From positions 3,903,398 to 3,967,397 of the forward strand of contig NZ_CP100461.1 of NCBI RefSeq assembly GCF_024228675.1: DNA of 64,000 bases, read 5' to 3'. The position numbers and the translations under genes were made by a program. Source of the stretch: Salinigranum marinum (GTDB taxonomy: Archaea; Halobacteriota; Halobacteria; Halobacteriales; Haloferacaceae). The notes under the pieces are model-generated. The model was not told the DNA's origin. It was given only the letters and a program-made list of their open reading frames with translations, and did not search any database. Of this stretch, positions 52,168 to 60,757 are shown one piece after another (positions within the stretch are counted from its first letter, which is position 1; every line of letters begins with the position of its first letter).

Positions 52168-52370
52168 GAGCGTTCGCCCGCCGGGCGTCCCCTCCGTCCA
52201 GCCGGCTGGGCGACGTTCCCGGTGACGGAACGTGAGAGGGACCGTGGCGCGTCGGTCGGCGTGACGCGGGTGGCCCGACAGTTCCCGATCGCCGCGGTCG
52301 CTCCGCCGACGCTATCTCTGACCGCCGACACGTGCGAGACGCTTACAACCCCGCGTTCCCAATCGCGGGT

Positions 52371-52868
52371 GTGGACCGCGACCGACTCGTCTTGGGACTC
52401 GCGGCGGTGTTCGCCGGCCTGACAGTGTTGCTAGTCGTCGCCTCGCTCGCGTCCGGGCCGTGGTACCTGATCCTCCTCGCCGTCCCGTTCGGCGCGACGA
52501 CGTACTTCATGTGGTACCAGGCGAGCGGCCGGCTCGAAGAACGGACGCGGACGAGGCGGGTCCGCGCCGGCAGTCGCTTCGGCCGTGGCGCGCGGAGGAA
52601 CGATCCGAACGGTCCAGGGGGGTTCGGTGCTGGCGCACGGAACGGCCGCACGCGGGGGCGCGCGAGCGTTCGGCCCCCGTCGTCGGGGCCCTCGCCGACA
52701 GAGGCGTACCGGACGCTCGGGCTCGACCCCGGGGCCGACGAAGACGCCGTGCGGCAGGCCTACCGACAGCGAGTCAAGGAGGTCCATCCGGACAGGCCGT
52801 CGGGAGACGAGGACGAGTTCAAGCGGGTCAACCGGGCGTACGAGCGGCTGACCGACGAACAGACGTAG
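52371..52868 (+). CDS. membrane-anchored J-domain protein
   Basis: A 165-residue protein. Two N-terminal helices (LVLGLAAVFAGLTVLLVVASL and WYLILLAVPFGATTYFMWYQ) are followed by a basic Arg/Gly linker. A C-terminal J-domain (residues about 105-165, AYRTLGLDPGADEDAVRQAYRQRVKEVHPDRP) keeps the HPD motif needed to stimulate Hsp70/DnaK. The GTG at 52371 is chosen because the TATA-like GCTTACAACC (52342-52351) lies 24 bases upstream; the GTG at 52332 would be upstream of it. A membrane-tethered co-chaperone is the likely role. Confidence 0.82.
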   Translation: MDRDRLVLGLAAVFAGLTVLLVVASLASGPWYLILLAVPFGATTYFMWYQASGRLEERTRTRRVRAGSRFGRGARRNDPNGPGGFGAGARNGRTRGRASVRPPSSGPSPTEAYRTLGLDPGADEDAVRQAYRQRVKEVHPDRPSGDEDEFKRVNRAYERLTDEQT

Positions 52869-52975
52869 CTTCCTGATCGATGCTCGCCGGAGGCGTCGTC
52901 CGTCGGGGGTGTTCGTGTGACATGAAGACTCATCCCACGGAAACGCTTAACGTGGGTGGTTTCCTACGCGCGACC

Positions 52976-54577
52976 ATGAGCGCTGATCGGGCCGTCCTTG
53001 AGGAGGCCCTCGAGCGCGGCGAAGAGGAGGGCGGGCACATCGAGTTCAAAGAGCGGCTCTCTCGCGACATTCACCTCTCGGAGGGACGAATGGAGAGCCT
53101 GGCCGCTCAGCTCCGCCACCGCGTCCTCTCGGGCGACGGGACGGCGACGTACGTCGTCGGCGTCACGGACGAGGGTGGCATCGCCGGCATCTCCCGCGAC
53201 GCGTTCTCCGAATCGATGGACGTCCTCTCGCTTCTGGCCGAGGAGGCCGGCGCTCACATTCACGACGTCGAGACGTGGGGCGTCGGCGACGACGGCCTCG
53301 TCGGCGTCGCGACCCTCCGGGAGGGAGGGATGCTCGACGGCGACGACGACCACATCGTCGTCGGCACGGCCGGTCACGTCGACCACGGCAAGTCGACGCT
53401 CGTGGGATCGCTCGTCACCGGCCGACCCGACGACGGCGAGGGCGAGACGCGTTCGTTCCTCGACGTCCAGCCCCACGAGGTCGAACGCGGGCTATCCGCC
53501 GACCTCTCGTACGGCGTCTACGGCTTCGACGACGACGGGCCGGTCCGTATGGACAACCCCCACCGGAAGGCCGACCGCGCTCGGATCGTCCAAGAGGCCG
53601 ACCGGCTGGTGTCGTTCGTCGACACCGTCGGTCACGAGCCGTGGCTCCGGACCACGATCAGGGGCCTCGTCGGGCAGCGCCTCGACTACGGGCTCATCGT
53701 CGTCGCGGCGGACGACGGCCCCACCCGAACGACGCGGGAGCACCTCGGGATCCTCCTGGCCATGGAGCTCCCGACGCTCGTCGCGCTCACCAAGGTCGAC
53801 ATGGTCGACGACGAGCGCGTCAGCGCGGTCGAGCGTGAGGTCGAGCAGTTGCTCCGCGACGTCGGCAAGACCCCGCTCCGCGTCGAACGTCACGGAGTCG
53901 AGACGGCCGTCGAGGAGATCAGCGACGCCGTCGTCCCGATCCTCCAGACCAGCGCCGTGACGATGCAGGGGCTCGACCGTCTCGACTACCTGTTCGAGCA
54001 CCTCCCGAAGACGACGCGCGAGGAGGGCCGGTTCCGGATGTACATCGATCGGTCGTACTCCGTGACGGGCGTCGGTGCGGTCGCCTCCGGGACGGTCAAC
54101 TCGGGAAGCGTCGAAGCCGGCGACGAACTCCTCGTCGGGCCGATGGCCGACGGGGCGTTCCGTGAGGTCGAGGTCCGCTCGATCGAGATGCACTACCACC
54201 GGGTCGATCGCGCGAAGGCCGGCCGTATCGTCGGCATCGCGCTCAAGGGCGTCCGCGAGGCGGATCTCGAACGCGGGATGGTGCTCCTACCGCGCGACGC
54301 CGACCCCGACCCCGTCCGGCGGTTCGAGGCAGAAGTGATGGTGCTCAACCACCCAACCAGGATCGGTGCAGGCTACGAACCCGTCGTCCACCTCGAAACG
54401 ATCAGCGAGGCCGCGGTGTTCCGCCCCGAGGGCGGGCAGTTGCTCCCCGGCGACACCGGCACGACGGACGTGGAGTTCAAGTTCCGGCCGTATCTCGTCG
54501 AGGCCGGCCAGCGGTTCGTCTTCCGCGAGGGCCGGAGCAAGGGCGTCGGAACCGTCACGCGCGTCTACGACGACTGA
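52976..54577 (+). CDS. GTPBP1-like translational GTPase
   Basis: A 533-residue GTPase of the GTPBP1/GTPBP2 type, related to EF-Tu. A 125-residue N-terminal extension precedes the G domain, which has G1 GTAGHVDHGKST, G3 DTVGHE and G4 TKVD. Beta-barrel domains 2 and 3 follow (YIDRSYSVTGVGAVASGTV, GDTGTTDVEFKFRPY). In eukaryotes such proteins assist ribosome rescue or mRNA decay; the archaeal role is unproven. TATA-like CGCTTAACG (52943-52951) is about 29 bases before the ATG. It is one of the longer monocistronic genes in this region. Confidence 0.9.
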   Translation: MSADRAVLEEALERGEEEGGHIEFKERLSRDIHLSEGRMESLAAQLRHRVLSGDGTATYVVGVTDEGGIAGISRDAFSESMDVLSLLAEEAGAHIHDVETWGVGDDGLVGVATLREGGMLDGDDDHIVVGTAGHVDHGKSTLVGSLVTGRPDDGEGETRSFLDVQPHEVERGLSADLSYGVYGFDDDGPVRMDNPHRKADRARIVQEADRLVSFVDTVGHEPWLRTTIRGLVGQRLDYGLIVVAADDGPTRTTREHLGILLAMELPTLVALTKVDMVDDERVSAVEREVEQLLRDVGKTPLRVERHGVETAVEEISDAVVPILQTSAVTMQGLDRLDYLFEHLPKTTREEGRFRMYIDRSYSVTGVGAVASGTVNSGSVEAGDELLVGPMADGAFREVEVRSIEMHYHRVDRAKAGRIVGIALKGVREADLERGMVLLPRDADPDPVRRFEAEVMVLNHPTRIGAGYEPVVHLETISEAAVFRPEGGQLLPGDTGTTDVEFKFRPYLVEAGQRFVFREGRSKGVGTVTRVYDD

Positions 54578-54694
54578 GCGCAGGGGCGAACGGACGGCAC
54601 CACAATCGCATCCCCGAGAGACGGTGTGCCGCCGCGTCGCGTGCCGTCCCGCGGCCGGTGTCAGCGCACGGGCCCGCTGGCTTCGGCTTCGTAC

Positions 54695-55372
54695 TTAATG
54701 CCACGGTCGCGCCGCCAGTTCGGCGAGCGACTCGAGCTCGTAGTGGGGTTCGATCGTCGCGTCCTCCGCGTACGCGGGGATCCAGACGCTTCGGAGTCCG
54801 GCCGCGTGCGCCCCGGCGACATCCGACGCGAGCGAGTTGCCGACGTGCACCGCCCGGTCCGACTCGCCGCCAAGCGTCGCGAGCGCCCGGTGAAACGGCT
54901 CTGGCTTCGGCTTCGGTTCCGTGTCGTGTCCGGCGAAGACGACCGTCTCGAACGCGCCGTCGAGGCCCGCCCCCGCGAGCTTGGGCCGCTGGACGTCCGG
55001 CGGGCCGTTCGTTACGACCCCGACCCGGTACTCGTCGGTGAAGGCGTCGACGACCTCTCGCGCGCCCGGGAGGAGTCGGACGTCGCCGTGGTCGCGCCGG
55101 GCGCTGAACGCGCGGGCGACGTCGCGGCCGAGCGTGGGGTCGCGTCCCCGGTCGTCGGCGACGGCCGCGAAACACGCCTCGCGGAGCTCCTCGATCGATC
55201 CCGTCGTGGGAAGGAACTCCTCGTACCGCTCGAAGTACGCCTCCGCGGGAAAAAACGGGTCGACGCCGACGGCGGCGAACGCCTCGTCGAGTACCTCGCT
55301 CGTGGTCCGGTTGTACGTGACGAGGGTGTCGTCGAGGTCGAACAGCACGGTGTCGACCGGCTCTGTCGTCAT
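54695..55372 (-). CDS. HAD-superfamily hydrolase (phosphatase)
   Basis: A 225-residue HAD phosphatase. Motif I is LFDLDDTLVTYN, motif II GVVTNGPP, motif III around KPKPEPFHRAL and motif IV HVGNSLASDVAGA, all in order. The helical cap sits between motifs I and II (residues about 20-90). Phosphoglycolate phosphatase and 5'-nucleotidase families are near relatives; the substrate is unknown. The ATG at 55372 is supported by TATA-like CCTTTTATTC (minus strand, near 55397), 25 bases upstream. The long open frame further upstream runs antisense or out of frame through its neighbours and is rejected. Confidence 0.88.
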   Translation of the reverse strand: MTTEPVDTVLFDLDDTLVTYNRTTSEVLDEAFAAVGVDPFFPAEAYFERYEEFLPTTGSIEELREACFAAVADDRGRDPTLGRDVARAFSARRDHGDVRLLPGAREVVDAFTDEYRVGVVTNGPPDVQRPKLAGAGLDGAFETVVFAGHDTEPKPKPEPFHRALATLGGESDRAVHVGNSLASDVAGAHAAGLRSVWIPAYAEDATIEPHYELESLAELAARPWH

Positions 55373-55415
55373 CGTCCTCGGTAGGTTCGGTGTGAATAAA
55401 AGGTGTGTGGCGGGT

Positions 55416-55934
55416 TCAGCCGCCGTTCTCGACCGAGCCGTCGGGCGGCTCCGCGGCGACGTACCCGTCGCTCTCGCGGGCCGCGAGGTCGAGGAGGACG
55501 AGCCAGTCGAGGAGGTGGTCGACGCGCTCGCGCCACGTGTCGCGCCATCGCGCGGGGTCTTTGTGCCGCTCCCACTCGGGGACCCGCGCTTCGAACCGCT
55601 CGAAGACGGCGTCGGCGTCGACCGGCCTCGGGCCGAGGGCGTCGTTGATCTCGCGTGCCCCGTAGACGCCGTCGAGAAACGCCGCGCGCAGGTAGCCGGG
55701 CGTCGGCTCCCGCGTGAGACGGACGAACCCCGACTCCCGCTCCGCGGCGAGCCCCAGCGCCCGAAGGAACGTGAGCCACGTCCGCGCCACGTCGCGGCTC
55801 GGGAGTGCCAGCCGACGCACGAGCCGCGCACAGCAGTCGTCCTCGGTTCCGGGGACGAGCGGAACCGCTCGCTGGGCCTCGACGACGCCGTCGAGGGTCT
55901 CCGGGGCCGGCGGGAGGAGTTTGAACCGCGTCAT
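55416..55934 (-). CDS. conserved haloarchaeal protein downstream of mch
   Basis: A 172-residue mixed helical protein starting MTRFKLLPPAPETLDG, with WLTFLRALGLAAERESGFVRL in the middle and a winged-helix-like pattern ending RDGYVAAEPPDGS. I do not recognise a family; the two Cys residues and the helix-turn-helix-like stretch are not decisive. It begins 10 bases after mch and is almost certainly co-transcribed with it, so a link with C1 metabolism or mch regulation is possible. A longer frame from 56012 overlaps mch and is rejected. Confidence 0.7.
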   Translation of the reverse strand: MTRFKLLPPAPETLDGVVEAQRAVPLVPGTEDDCCARLVRRLALPSRDVARTWLTFLRALGLAAERESGFVRLTREPTPGYLRAAFLDGVYGAREINDALGPRPVDADAVFERFEARVPEWERHKDPARWRDTWRERVDHLLDWLVLLDLAARESDGYVAAEPPDGSVENGG

Positions 55935-55944
55935 CTCCGTCGGC

Positions 55945-56898
55945 TCACGCGAACCCGAACGACTCCGCGAGCAGGTCCTCGTCGACCGCCCCGAGGACGC
56001 GCGTCGGGCCATCGACGACGTCGACGGTCACCTGCGCGGGCGCGAACACCGAGTCAGACACCTCGTAGAAGTCCCAGCCGGCGTCCTCGAAGACCGTCTC
56101 GAACGGGGTCCCGTACTCGTCGTTGGCGGTCGACGGGAGGTCGTCGAAGACGTCGCTGTCCTCGCGCACCTGCATGTACACCTGGCCGCCGTAGGCGAGG
56201 GCGTCGTTCGTCCGGCCCATCGCGACGCCCTCGTCGTAGCTGACGGGCGCGACGGGTGCCGAGCTGGAGACGGTGAGAACGTCCTTGGGGTCGTAGCCGA
56301 GCTCGAAGAGGCGGAAGACGCCGAGTTCCGCAGCACGGGACGCCATCGTCACGCTCCCGACCGTGGAGCCGGTCGCGAACGTCGGGAGGAAGACGCCCGA
56401 CGGCTCGACGCCGGTGAGGTCGGCGACGTGCCGCGCGACGGCGTCGTCCGGCAGGTCGATGCTCTCGACGGTGAGCACGGTGAGATCGAACTCGTCGTAG
56501 TAGCCGACGGCCTGAAACTCGCTCTCCTGCCCGACGAGCGCGCGGGCGGGGCCGGCGCCGAGGCCGTCGAAGCCTCCCCCGCCATCCTGGCCCTCGAACG
56601 CGAGTTCCCAGCCGGCCTTCTGCGAACAGAGCAGCGCGAGCGCGGGGTGGTCGGTCGTGAGTTCGACGTGGGGCACCGGCGCGCCCGCGACGGTGTCCAT
56701 CCGGGTCTGGACCGTCGCGAGACCGGCCGTCTGGACCTCCGCGAGGAGCAGGCCGGCCTCCAGCCCGGCCTCCGCGTCGACGCCGCAGTCGATGACCGTC
56801 GCGCCGGAGTCGAGTTCGTAGACGACGACTCCCAGCTCGTCGGCGAAGTCGAGCACCTCGTCGACGAGTTCGATGGCCATCCGGTTGAGACTCTCCAT
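55945..56898 (-). CDS. mch: methenyltetrahydromethanopterin cyclohydrolase
   Basis: A 317-residue Mch, which interconverts methenyl- and formyl-tetrahydromethanopterin in methanogens. Typical regions are MESLNRMAIELVDEV at the start, IDCGVDAEAGLEAG, FLPTFATGSTVGSVTMASRAAELG and SYDEGVAMGRTNDALAYGG. Haloarchaea keep this gene though they are not methanogenic; it may act on a folate or modified pterin carrier. The TATA-like CCCTTTATTC (minus strand, near 56924) is 26 bases before the ATG. A beta-RFAP synthase homologue at 1956-2930 fits a retained methanopterin-like C1 pathway. Confidence 0.93.
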   Translation of the reverse strand: MESLNRMAIELVDEVLDFADELGVVVYELDSGATVIDCGVDAEAGLEAGLLLAEVQTAGLATVQTRMDTVAGAPVPHVELTTDHPALALLCSQKAGWELAFEGQDGGGGFDGLGAGPARALVGQESEFQAVGYYDEFDLTVLTVESIDLPDDAVARHVADLTGVEPSGVFLPTFATGSTVGSVTMASRAAELGVFRLFELGYDPKDVLTVSSSAPVAPVSYDEGVAMGRTNDALAYGGQVYMQVREDSDVFDDLPSTANDEYGTPFETVFEDAGWDFYEVSDSVFAPAQVTVDVVDGPTRVLGAVDEDLLAESFGFA

Positions 56899-56940
56899 AC
56901 CTCGCCTTCCGCGCCCTGGAATAAAGGGTCCTGGGTCTGG

Positions 56941-57258
56941 CTACTCGGGGCGGTCGCGCCGCGGTTCGCGCCCGAGTTCTGCTTCCACTCTGTCGACTTT
57001 CTCTCGCGCGCCCTGGCTCCGCGTGCGCTTGTCGTCGATCTTCAGGAACGTGCTCACTCTGTCGCCGTCGACGGCTTTGTGCGCCGTGGCAACCGCCGCG
57101 AGGAGGGTGTCGATGTCGTCAGCCTCGACGACAGTGCCCATCGGATTCGTCTCGTAGGCCACGTCGAAGTCGTCGAGCGCGGCGACGGCCTTCGCTACCT
57201 CGGGGGCCATGCTCCCCTCGACGACCGGTGCCACGCTCAACATTGCGATGACGGTCAT
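56941..57258 (-). CDS. MTH1187/YkoF-type thiamine-binding protein (UPF0045)
   Basis: A 105-residue ferredoxin-fold protein: MTVIAMLSVAPVVEGSMAPEVAKAVAAL, then FDVAYETNPMGTVVEADDIDTLLAAV and a C-terminal helix VSTFLKIDDKRTR. The pattern SVAPxxxG and YETNPMGT is that of the MTH1187/YqgV family, some of which bind thiamine or its precursors. The basic Arg-rich tail is unusual for the otherwise acidic proteome. The ATG at 57258 is unambiguous. It ends 43 bases upstream of mch, in the same direction. Confidence 0.85.
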   Translation of the reverse strand: MTVIAMLSVAPVVEGSMAPEVAKAVAALDDFDVAYETNPMGTVVEADDIDTLLAAVATAHKAVDGDRVSTFLKIDDKRTRSQGAREKVDRVEAELGREPRRDRPE

Positions 57259-57318
57259 ACGTGGGAGAGCACGGGGAGGAAGGTAACTGTCGGTGGTCGG
57301 CCGGACACTGACGGCGAG

Positions 57319-57448
57319 CGCGGTGCGGTGGCGCGCGGGAGCGAGCACCGCGAGCGACTCGCGCGAGGGATGAGCGACCGGGCGAGCGACGGAACGGAGC
57401 GAGCGCGAGAGCGAATTGGCTGGCGAGGACGTGGCCCAATCGCCCTGG
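57319..57448 (+). repeat. dispersed GC-rich intergenic repeat, copy 4
   Basis: Landmarks are GCGGTGCGGTGGCGCGCG at the left, CGCGCGAGGGATGAGCGA in the middle, and GAGCGAATTGGCTGGCGAGG then CAATCGCCCTGG at the right. The right end has diverged (GGCTGGCGAGG instead of GGCTGGGGAGG). It occupies the 355-base gap (57259-57613) between the UPF0045 and YihY genes; the rest of the gap includes a short duplication of CTTTCGCCCCGTCAGCCGCACC-like sequence (about 57464-57512) and no gene. Confidence 0.7.
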
Positions 57449-57613
57449 TGACTGTTCGGCGTTTTCGCCCCGTCAGCCGCACCGACGCTCTTTCGCCCCG
57501 TCAGCCGCACCGACACCGTCGCCGACCGCTCGTCACGCCCGTTGCCCGCGAACCGGTCCCGTGACACCCACTCTCCCCGCCAGGTTATCTCCACCCCGGC
57601 CGTACCACGCGCC

Positions 57614-58720
57614 ATGTCCGTCATCTCCCGCGCGACCGACGCCGATCCGCGGGTCGAGCGCGCGGTCGTCTTGCTCCGCGCGATCGTCCACGAGGTCCGC
57701 GCCGAACGGCTCACGTTCATGGCCGGCAGCATCGCCTACCACGCGTTCGTCTCGCTTCTCCCCCTGCTACTGCTGGTGCTGGCGCTCGTCGCGCGCATCG
57801 GAGACCGGAGCCTCCAAGCCGCGTTCGAGGAGTTCGTCGCGGCCGTCCTCACGCCGGGTGCGGCACCGATCTTCGTGGGCGAACTCTCCGAGGCCGGGGG
57901 CTCCGCGAGCATCTCGCTGTTCGGTGGGATCGTCCTCGTCTGGGGGACGCTCCGTATCTTCCGCGGGCTCGACACCGCCTTCTCCGACATCTACGAGTCC
58001 GAGGCCGCCAACACCTTCGCCGACCAGGTCTCCGACGGCGTACTCGTGCTCGTCGTCTTCGCACTGGCCGTCCTGCTGGTGGTGTTCGTTGAGTCGCGGC
58101 TCTCGTTCGGCGACGGAGGGGCCGCGTGGCTCGTACACCGCCTGGTGCTCGTCGCGCTCCTCTCGCTCGCGCTGTTCCCGATGTACTACGTCTTTCCCGA
58201 CTCGGACGTCGGCGTCGTCGAAGTCCTGCCCGGCGTGTTCATCGCCGCCATCGGCTTGGCGTCGTTCGAGACGCTGTTTCAGCTGTACGCCCAGTTCAGC
58301 TCGAAAGCACAGGATCCGAGCGTCGTCGCCGGTATCCTCGTCCTCCTCACCTGGCTGTACTTCAGCGGGCTCGTCATCCTGCTCGGTGCCGCGGTGAACG
58401 CTGTGCTCTCGAACCGATCGCGCGACGTCAACGTCCGGCCGGTGTTTGGCGGCGTCGACTACGACAACTCGTCGGGGCCGACGCGGACGCAGGTGACCGC
58501 CGTGGTCGAGGCACTCGAACACGCGCTCGCCACCGAGCGGCACACCGACGTGGCCGAGACGGACGTGGATACTGACGACCGGAGGGAGGTCGTGGTGACC
58601 GTCGGGGACCACCGCGTGACGCTGCCGGCCCCCGACGCCGCCGTCGCCCGGACCGACACGGGGTTGCTCGGTGGCCCCGTCACGATCGAACTCACCTGGT
58701 CGCCGAGAGAGTCGGAGTAA
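57614..58720 (+). CDS. YihY/BrkB-family membrane protein
   Basis: A 368-residue protein with about six transmembrane helices. The first conserved block is FMAGSIAYHAFVSLLPLLLLVLAL, the second GTLRIFRGLDTAFSDIYE, and the later helices include VLPGVFIAAIGLASFETLFQLYAQFSSKA and ILVLLTWLYFSGLVILLGAAVNAVL. A soluble acidic C-terminus of about 80 residues follows. The family was once called RNase BN in error; its function is unknown, possibly transport. TATA-like GGTTATCTCC (57583-57592) is about 26 bases before the ATG. Confidence 0.88.
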   Translation: MSVISRATDADPRVERAVVLLRAIVHEVRAERLTFMAGSIAYHAFVSLLPLLLLVLALVARIGDRSLQAAFEEFVAAVLTPGAAPIFVGELSEAGGSASISLFGGIVLVWGTLRIFRGLDTAFSDIYESEAANTFADQVSDGVLVLVVFALAVLLVVFVESRLSFGDGGAAWLVHRLVLVALLSLALFPMYYVFPDSDVGVVEVLPGVFIAAIGLASFETLFQLYAQFSSKAQDPSVVAGILVLLTWLYFSGLVILLGAAVNAVLSNRSRDVNVRPVFGGVDYDNSSGPTRTQVTAVVEALEHALATERHTDVAETDVDTDDRREVVVTVGDHRVTLPAPDAAVARTDTGLLGGPVTIELTWSPRESE

Positions 58721-58768
58721 CCGAGGGGAACGGTCGCAAGTTAATACCGTGGCGTGCGTCTCCCTGTC

Positions 58769-59077
58769 ATGGCGATTCGACTACCCAGTCCGATGACGCC
58801 GGGACGCGCCGAGACGACCAAGACGGCGGAGACGGGGACGCGGACGCAACGACTGGTCGAACTCGCGAGCGAGGAGCCCAGCGCCGTCACGGCTTCCCGG
58901 GCGGTCCGTCCACCCGCCCTCGTCCGGAACAAACACCTCGCGGACGACGGCTTCGGCGAGGCGTATCTCGTCTGGCGGTGTCTGGACTGCGGTACCGTCG
59001 GCTCGCTCGACGCCCTCCCGATGCGGTGTGTCTGTGGCGCGCGCCGCGAGGCCCTTGCGTACGTCGTCGAGGACTGA
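58769..59077 (+). CDS. small zinc-binding rubredoxin-like protein (102 aa)
   Basis: A 102-residue protein with a polar N-terminus and a C-terminal zinc knuckle region WRCLDCGTVGSLDALPMRCVCGARREAL. The four cysteines (CxxC and CxC) form a rubredoxin-like or zinc-ribbon site. The ATG at 58769 is favoured because the TATA-like GTTAATACC (58739-58747) is 26 bases upstream; the frame extends to an earlier ATG at 58754. The haloarchaeal family has no assigned function. Confidence 0.75.
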   Translation: MAIRLPSPMTPGRAETTKTAETGTRTQRLVELASEEPSAVTASRAVRPPALVRNKHLADDGFGEAYLVWRCLDCGTVGSLDALPMRCVCGARREALAYVVED

Positions 59078-59190
59078 GAGCGCTCACGCCGGCTTCCTGC
59101 CGGTCGCGTCCGTGTCCGTCGCCGCCACCGGTGGCGCGCCGCGCCGGGGCCGGAGGTAGTTTCAAATACGAACGCGTCGTAGCGCCGCCT

Positions 59191-59361
59191 ATGGCGATCT
59201 CTCGCCGCTGTTCTGGCTGCAACGCGCTCTTGCAGACCAAGCGTGACCTGACGAAACTCGACGGCGTGACGAAGCCCTCGTGGCGCTGTCGGCGGTGCCA
59301 GACGACGGTCCCGGGCATCGTCGCCGAGCGGCTGAAACACCAGAAACAGCACGAACTCTGA
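59191..59361 (+). CDS. small zinc-ribbon protein (56 aa)
   Basis: A 56-residue protein with CSGCNALL (residues 7-14) and CRRCQTTV (residues 33-40) forming a four-Cys zinc ribbon, and a basic helical tail VAERLKHQKQHEL. TATA-like TTTCAAATAC (59159-59168) is 27 bases before the ATG, supporting the start and a leaderless transcript. It is basic, which is rare here, so RNA or DNA binding is plausible. Function unknown. Confidence 0.7.
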   Translation: MAISRRCSGCNALLQTKRDLTKLDGVTKPSWRCRRCQTTVPGIVAERLKHQKQHEL

Positions 59362-59627
59362 GCGCCGACCGCTCGTCCGACCCCCGTCGGCTCGAGTGTC
59401 GGCCGTCGCTCCCTTTACACGGCGAGCCGTGCGTCCTCCGTGCTTCCGAGGCAGCAGTTCTCCGATTTCGGTTCGTTCGCTTTCGGGTAGATGCCACGCA
59501 CGTCCCACACAGGTCCCACTCACGTCCAGGTGGATGCCAGACCAGTGTCCGCGTGGCATAGACGTTTGTGATAATTTTAATTCGTTCTGTAGTAAAACTT
59601 TAACCCTCGGCGCCCCTTCGAACGAGT
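59362..59627. promoter_or_regulatory. AT-rich promoter region before the 58-aa gene
   Basis: The last 70 bases (59560-59627) are strikingly AT-rich, with ATAATTTTAATTC (59570-59582) and AAAACTTTAACC (59594-59605). The second is about 28 bases before the ATG at 59628, so it is the probable TATA element; the first may be a second promoter or an operator. Bases 59362-59559 show no gene. Confidence 0.55.
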
Positions 59628-59804
59628 ATGAGAAGTACGTTCACTCTCAGTAAAGCATACCGTGGCTTCGACGAAGGCACCGAGTTCGAGCGAGTCGCCG
59701 CGTACGGTCCGTGGCACGTCGCCTCGATGAAGTTAGAGAGCACCGACAACCTCCGTCGCGTCGAAGTGACCTCCGAAGAACTCGAACAGTTCTTCGCCGC
59801 GTAA
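59628..59804 (+). CDS. small acidic protein (58 aa)
   Basis: A 58-residue frame, MRSTFTLSKAYRGFDEGTEF..., ending LESTDNLRRVEVTSEELEQFFAA. It has a strong promoter-like TATA (59594-59605) 28 bases upstream and good haloarchaeal codon bias. It has no cysteines; the fold looks like a small beta-alpha protein. It is convergent with the cold-shock gene. Family and function are not recognised. Confidence 0.65.
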   Translation: MRSTFTLSKAYRGFDEGTEFERVAAYGPWHVASMKLESTDNLRRVEVTSEELEQFFAA

Positions 59805-60026
59805 ACCACCCACCGGCTTTTTCCAGCGAGTTCGACGTTTCCGTCGAGACGCGGCTGTCGCGTCCGACGCGAAGCGCTCGCCCCTGCGGGCGTTCCGTCA
59901 CGGTGAGTCTCCACCACCCGTCTCGGGTCGAGCTAGGTGGTGAAGACGGCACCGACTACGGAGCGTATCAGTGTGAAAGAACAGCGTCGTCAACCAGTCG
60001 CCGTGAGGCGACAGCTGAAACGTCGT

Positions 60027-60221
60027 TTAGTTGCGGACGAGGTTCGTCGCGCGGGGGCCCTTGGGGGCCTGTTCGATGCTGAATTCGACCTCGGTACCTT
60101 CCGTCAGGTCCTCGCCGCCGACATCCTCCATGTGGAAGAACACGTCGTCGTCAGAGTCGTCCGTCGAGATGAAACCGTAGCCGCCTGTGTCGTTGAAGAA
60201 ATCAACCTTTCCGTTTGCCAT
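60027..60221 (-). CDS. cspA: cold-shock domain protein
   Basis: A 64-residue single-stranded nucleic-acid-binding OB-fold. RNP1 is GYGFISTDD and RNP2 is DVFFHM. The start MANGKVDFFNDTGGYGF is standard; an ATG three codons earlier (60230) is possible. The C-terminus (KGPRATNLVRN) is typical of haloarchaeal Csp. It lies upstream of the tRNA-Gly region on the same strand. An AT-rich TTTTATTTATATACCC (minus strand, 60240-60255) is the probable promoter, centred about 26 bases before the ATG. Confidence 0.93.
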   Translation of the reverse strand: MANGKVDFFNDTGGYGFISTDDSDDDVFFHMEDVGGEDLTEGTEVEFSIEQAPKGPRATNLVRN

Positions 60222-60458
60222 TGCAAACAAACGTAGACTGGGTATATAAATAAAACTTGCGAGGGTCGCGGTACCATGACCCCTCCCAGGGGAGTGGAGA
60301 TCCTATCGCCCGGTGCCACGAGTGGTAACCCTCCGCGGACGCTCTCGCTGATCGGCCCTTCTCGCTGTTCTCCGGAGCCGGCACTTCCGTCGACGACACT
60401 CGTGAGTCTCCGACACCGTCGTCGCCGAGGCCTCCTCGTCTCGTACAGGAGTCGAGCC
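60222..60458. other. intergenic region between cspA and the tRNA-Gly repeats
   Basis: This holds the cspA promoter (60240-60255). A GGTACCATGACC stretch and a CCCCTCCCAGGGGAG hairpin-like sequence lie at about 60280-60295. No gene is recognised in the remainder. It runs into the tRNA-like repeat units described separately. Confidence 0.4.
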
Positions 60459-60757
60459 GTGCGCTGGTTGGGATGTTGAACCGAGTAGAGATGTGCTCGC
60501 TCGTACCTCGCTGCGCGCGACTCTCCGGGTTCAAACCTCAGGAACTCACACACCGCACTCAACGAGGCCGAGCGGCACGCGAAGCGTCCGCTCGTTGTGT
60601 TGCGTTCGGAGAAGTGCGCTGGCTGGGATGTTGAACCACGGTCGTTCCGCTCACTGCGTTCGCTCCACTCTCTGATTCGAATCCCAGGTGCTCACACACC
60701 ACGTCCGACGAGGCCGAGCGACACAGAAGTCGCTCGCCGTGTCAGATGTTGTAGAAG
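60459..60757 (-). repeat. two imperfect tandem units carrying tRNA-Gly 3' fragments
   Basis: On the plus strand GTGCGCTGGTTGGGATGTTGAA (60459-60480) and GTGCGCTGGCTGGGATGTTGAA (60614-60635) repeat the tRNA-Gly 3' end, which itself reads GTGCGCTGGCTGGGATTTGAA at 60757-60777. Spacings are 155 and 143 bases. Between the fragments, the blocks CTCACACACC, CGAGGCCGAGCG and CGCTCG recur in the same order. Within each unit an opposite-strand T-arm-like sequence (GGTTCAAACCTCAG, ATTCGAATCCCAG) lies about 60-70 bases away and can pair with it. Confidence 0.65.

Noticed and set aside
60459-60757. Possible CRISPR array in the repeat units near tRNA-Gly
   Set aside because: Only two partial units of about 150 bases with degenerate, tRNA-derived repeats and related spacers; CRISPR needs short exact repeats and unrelated spacers.
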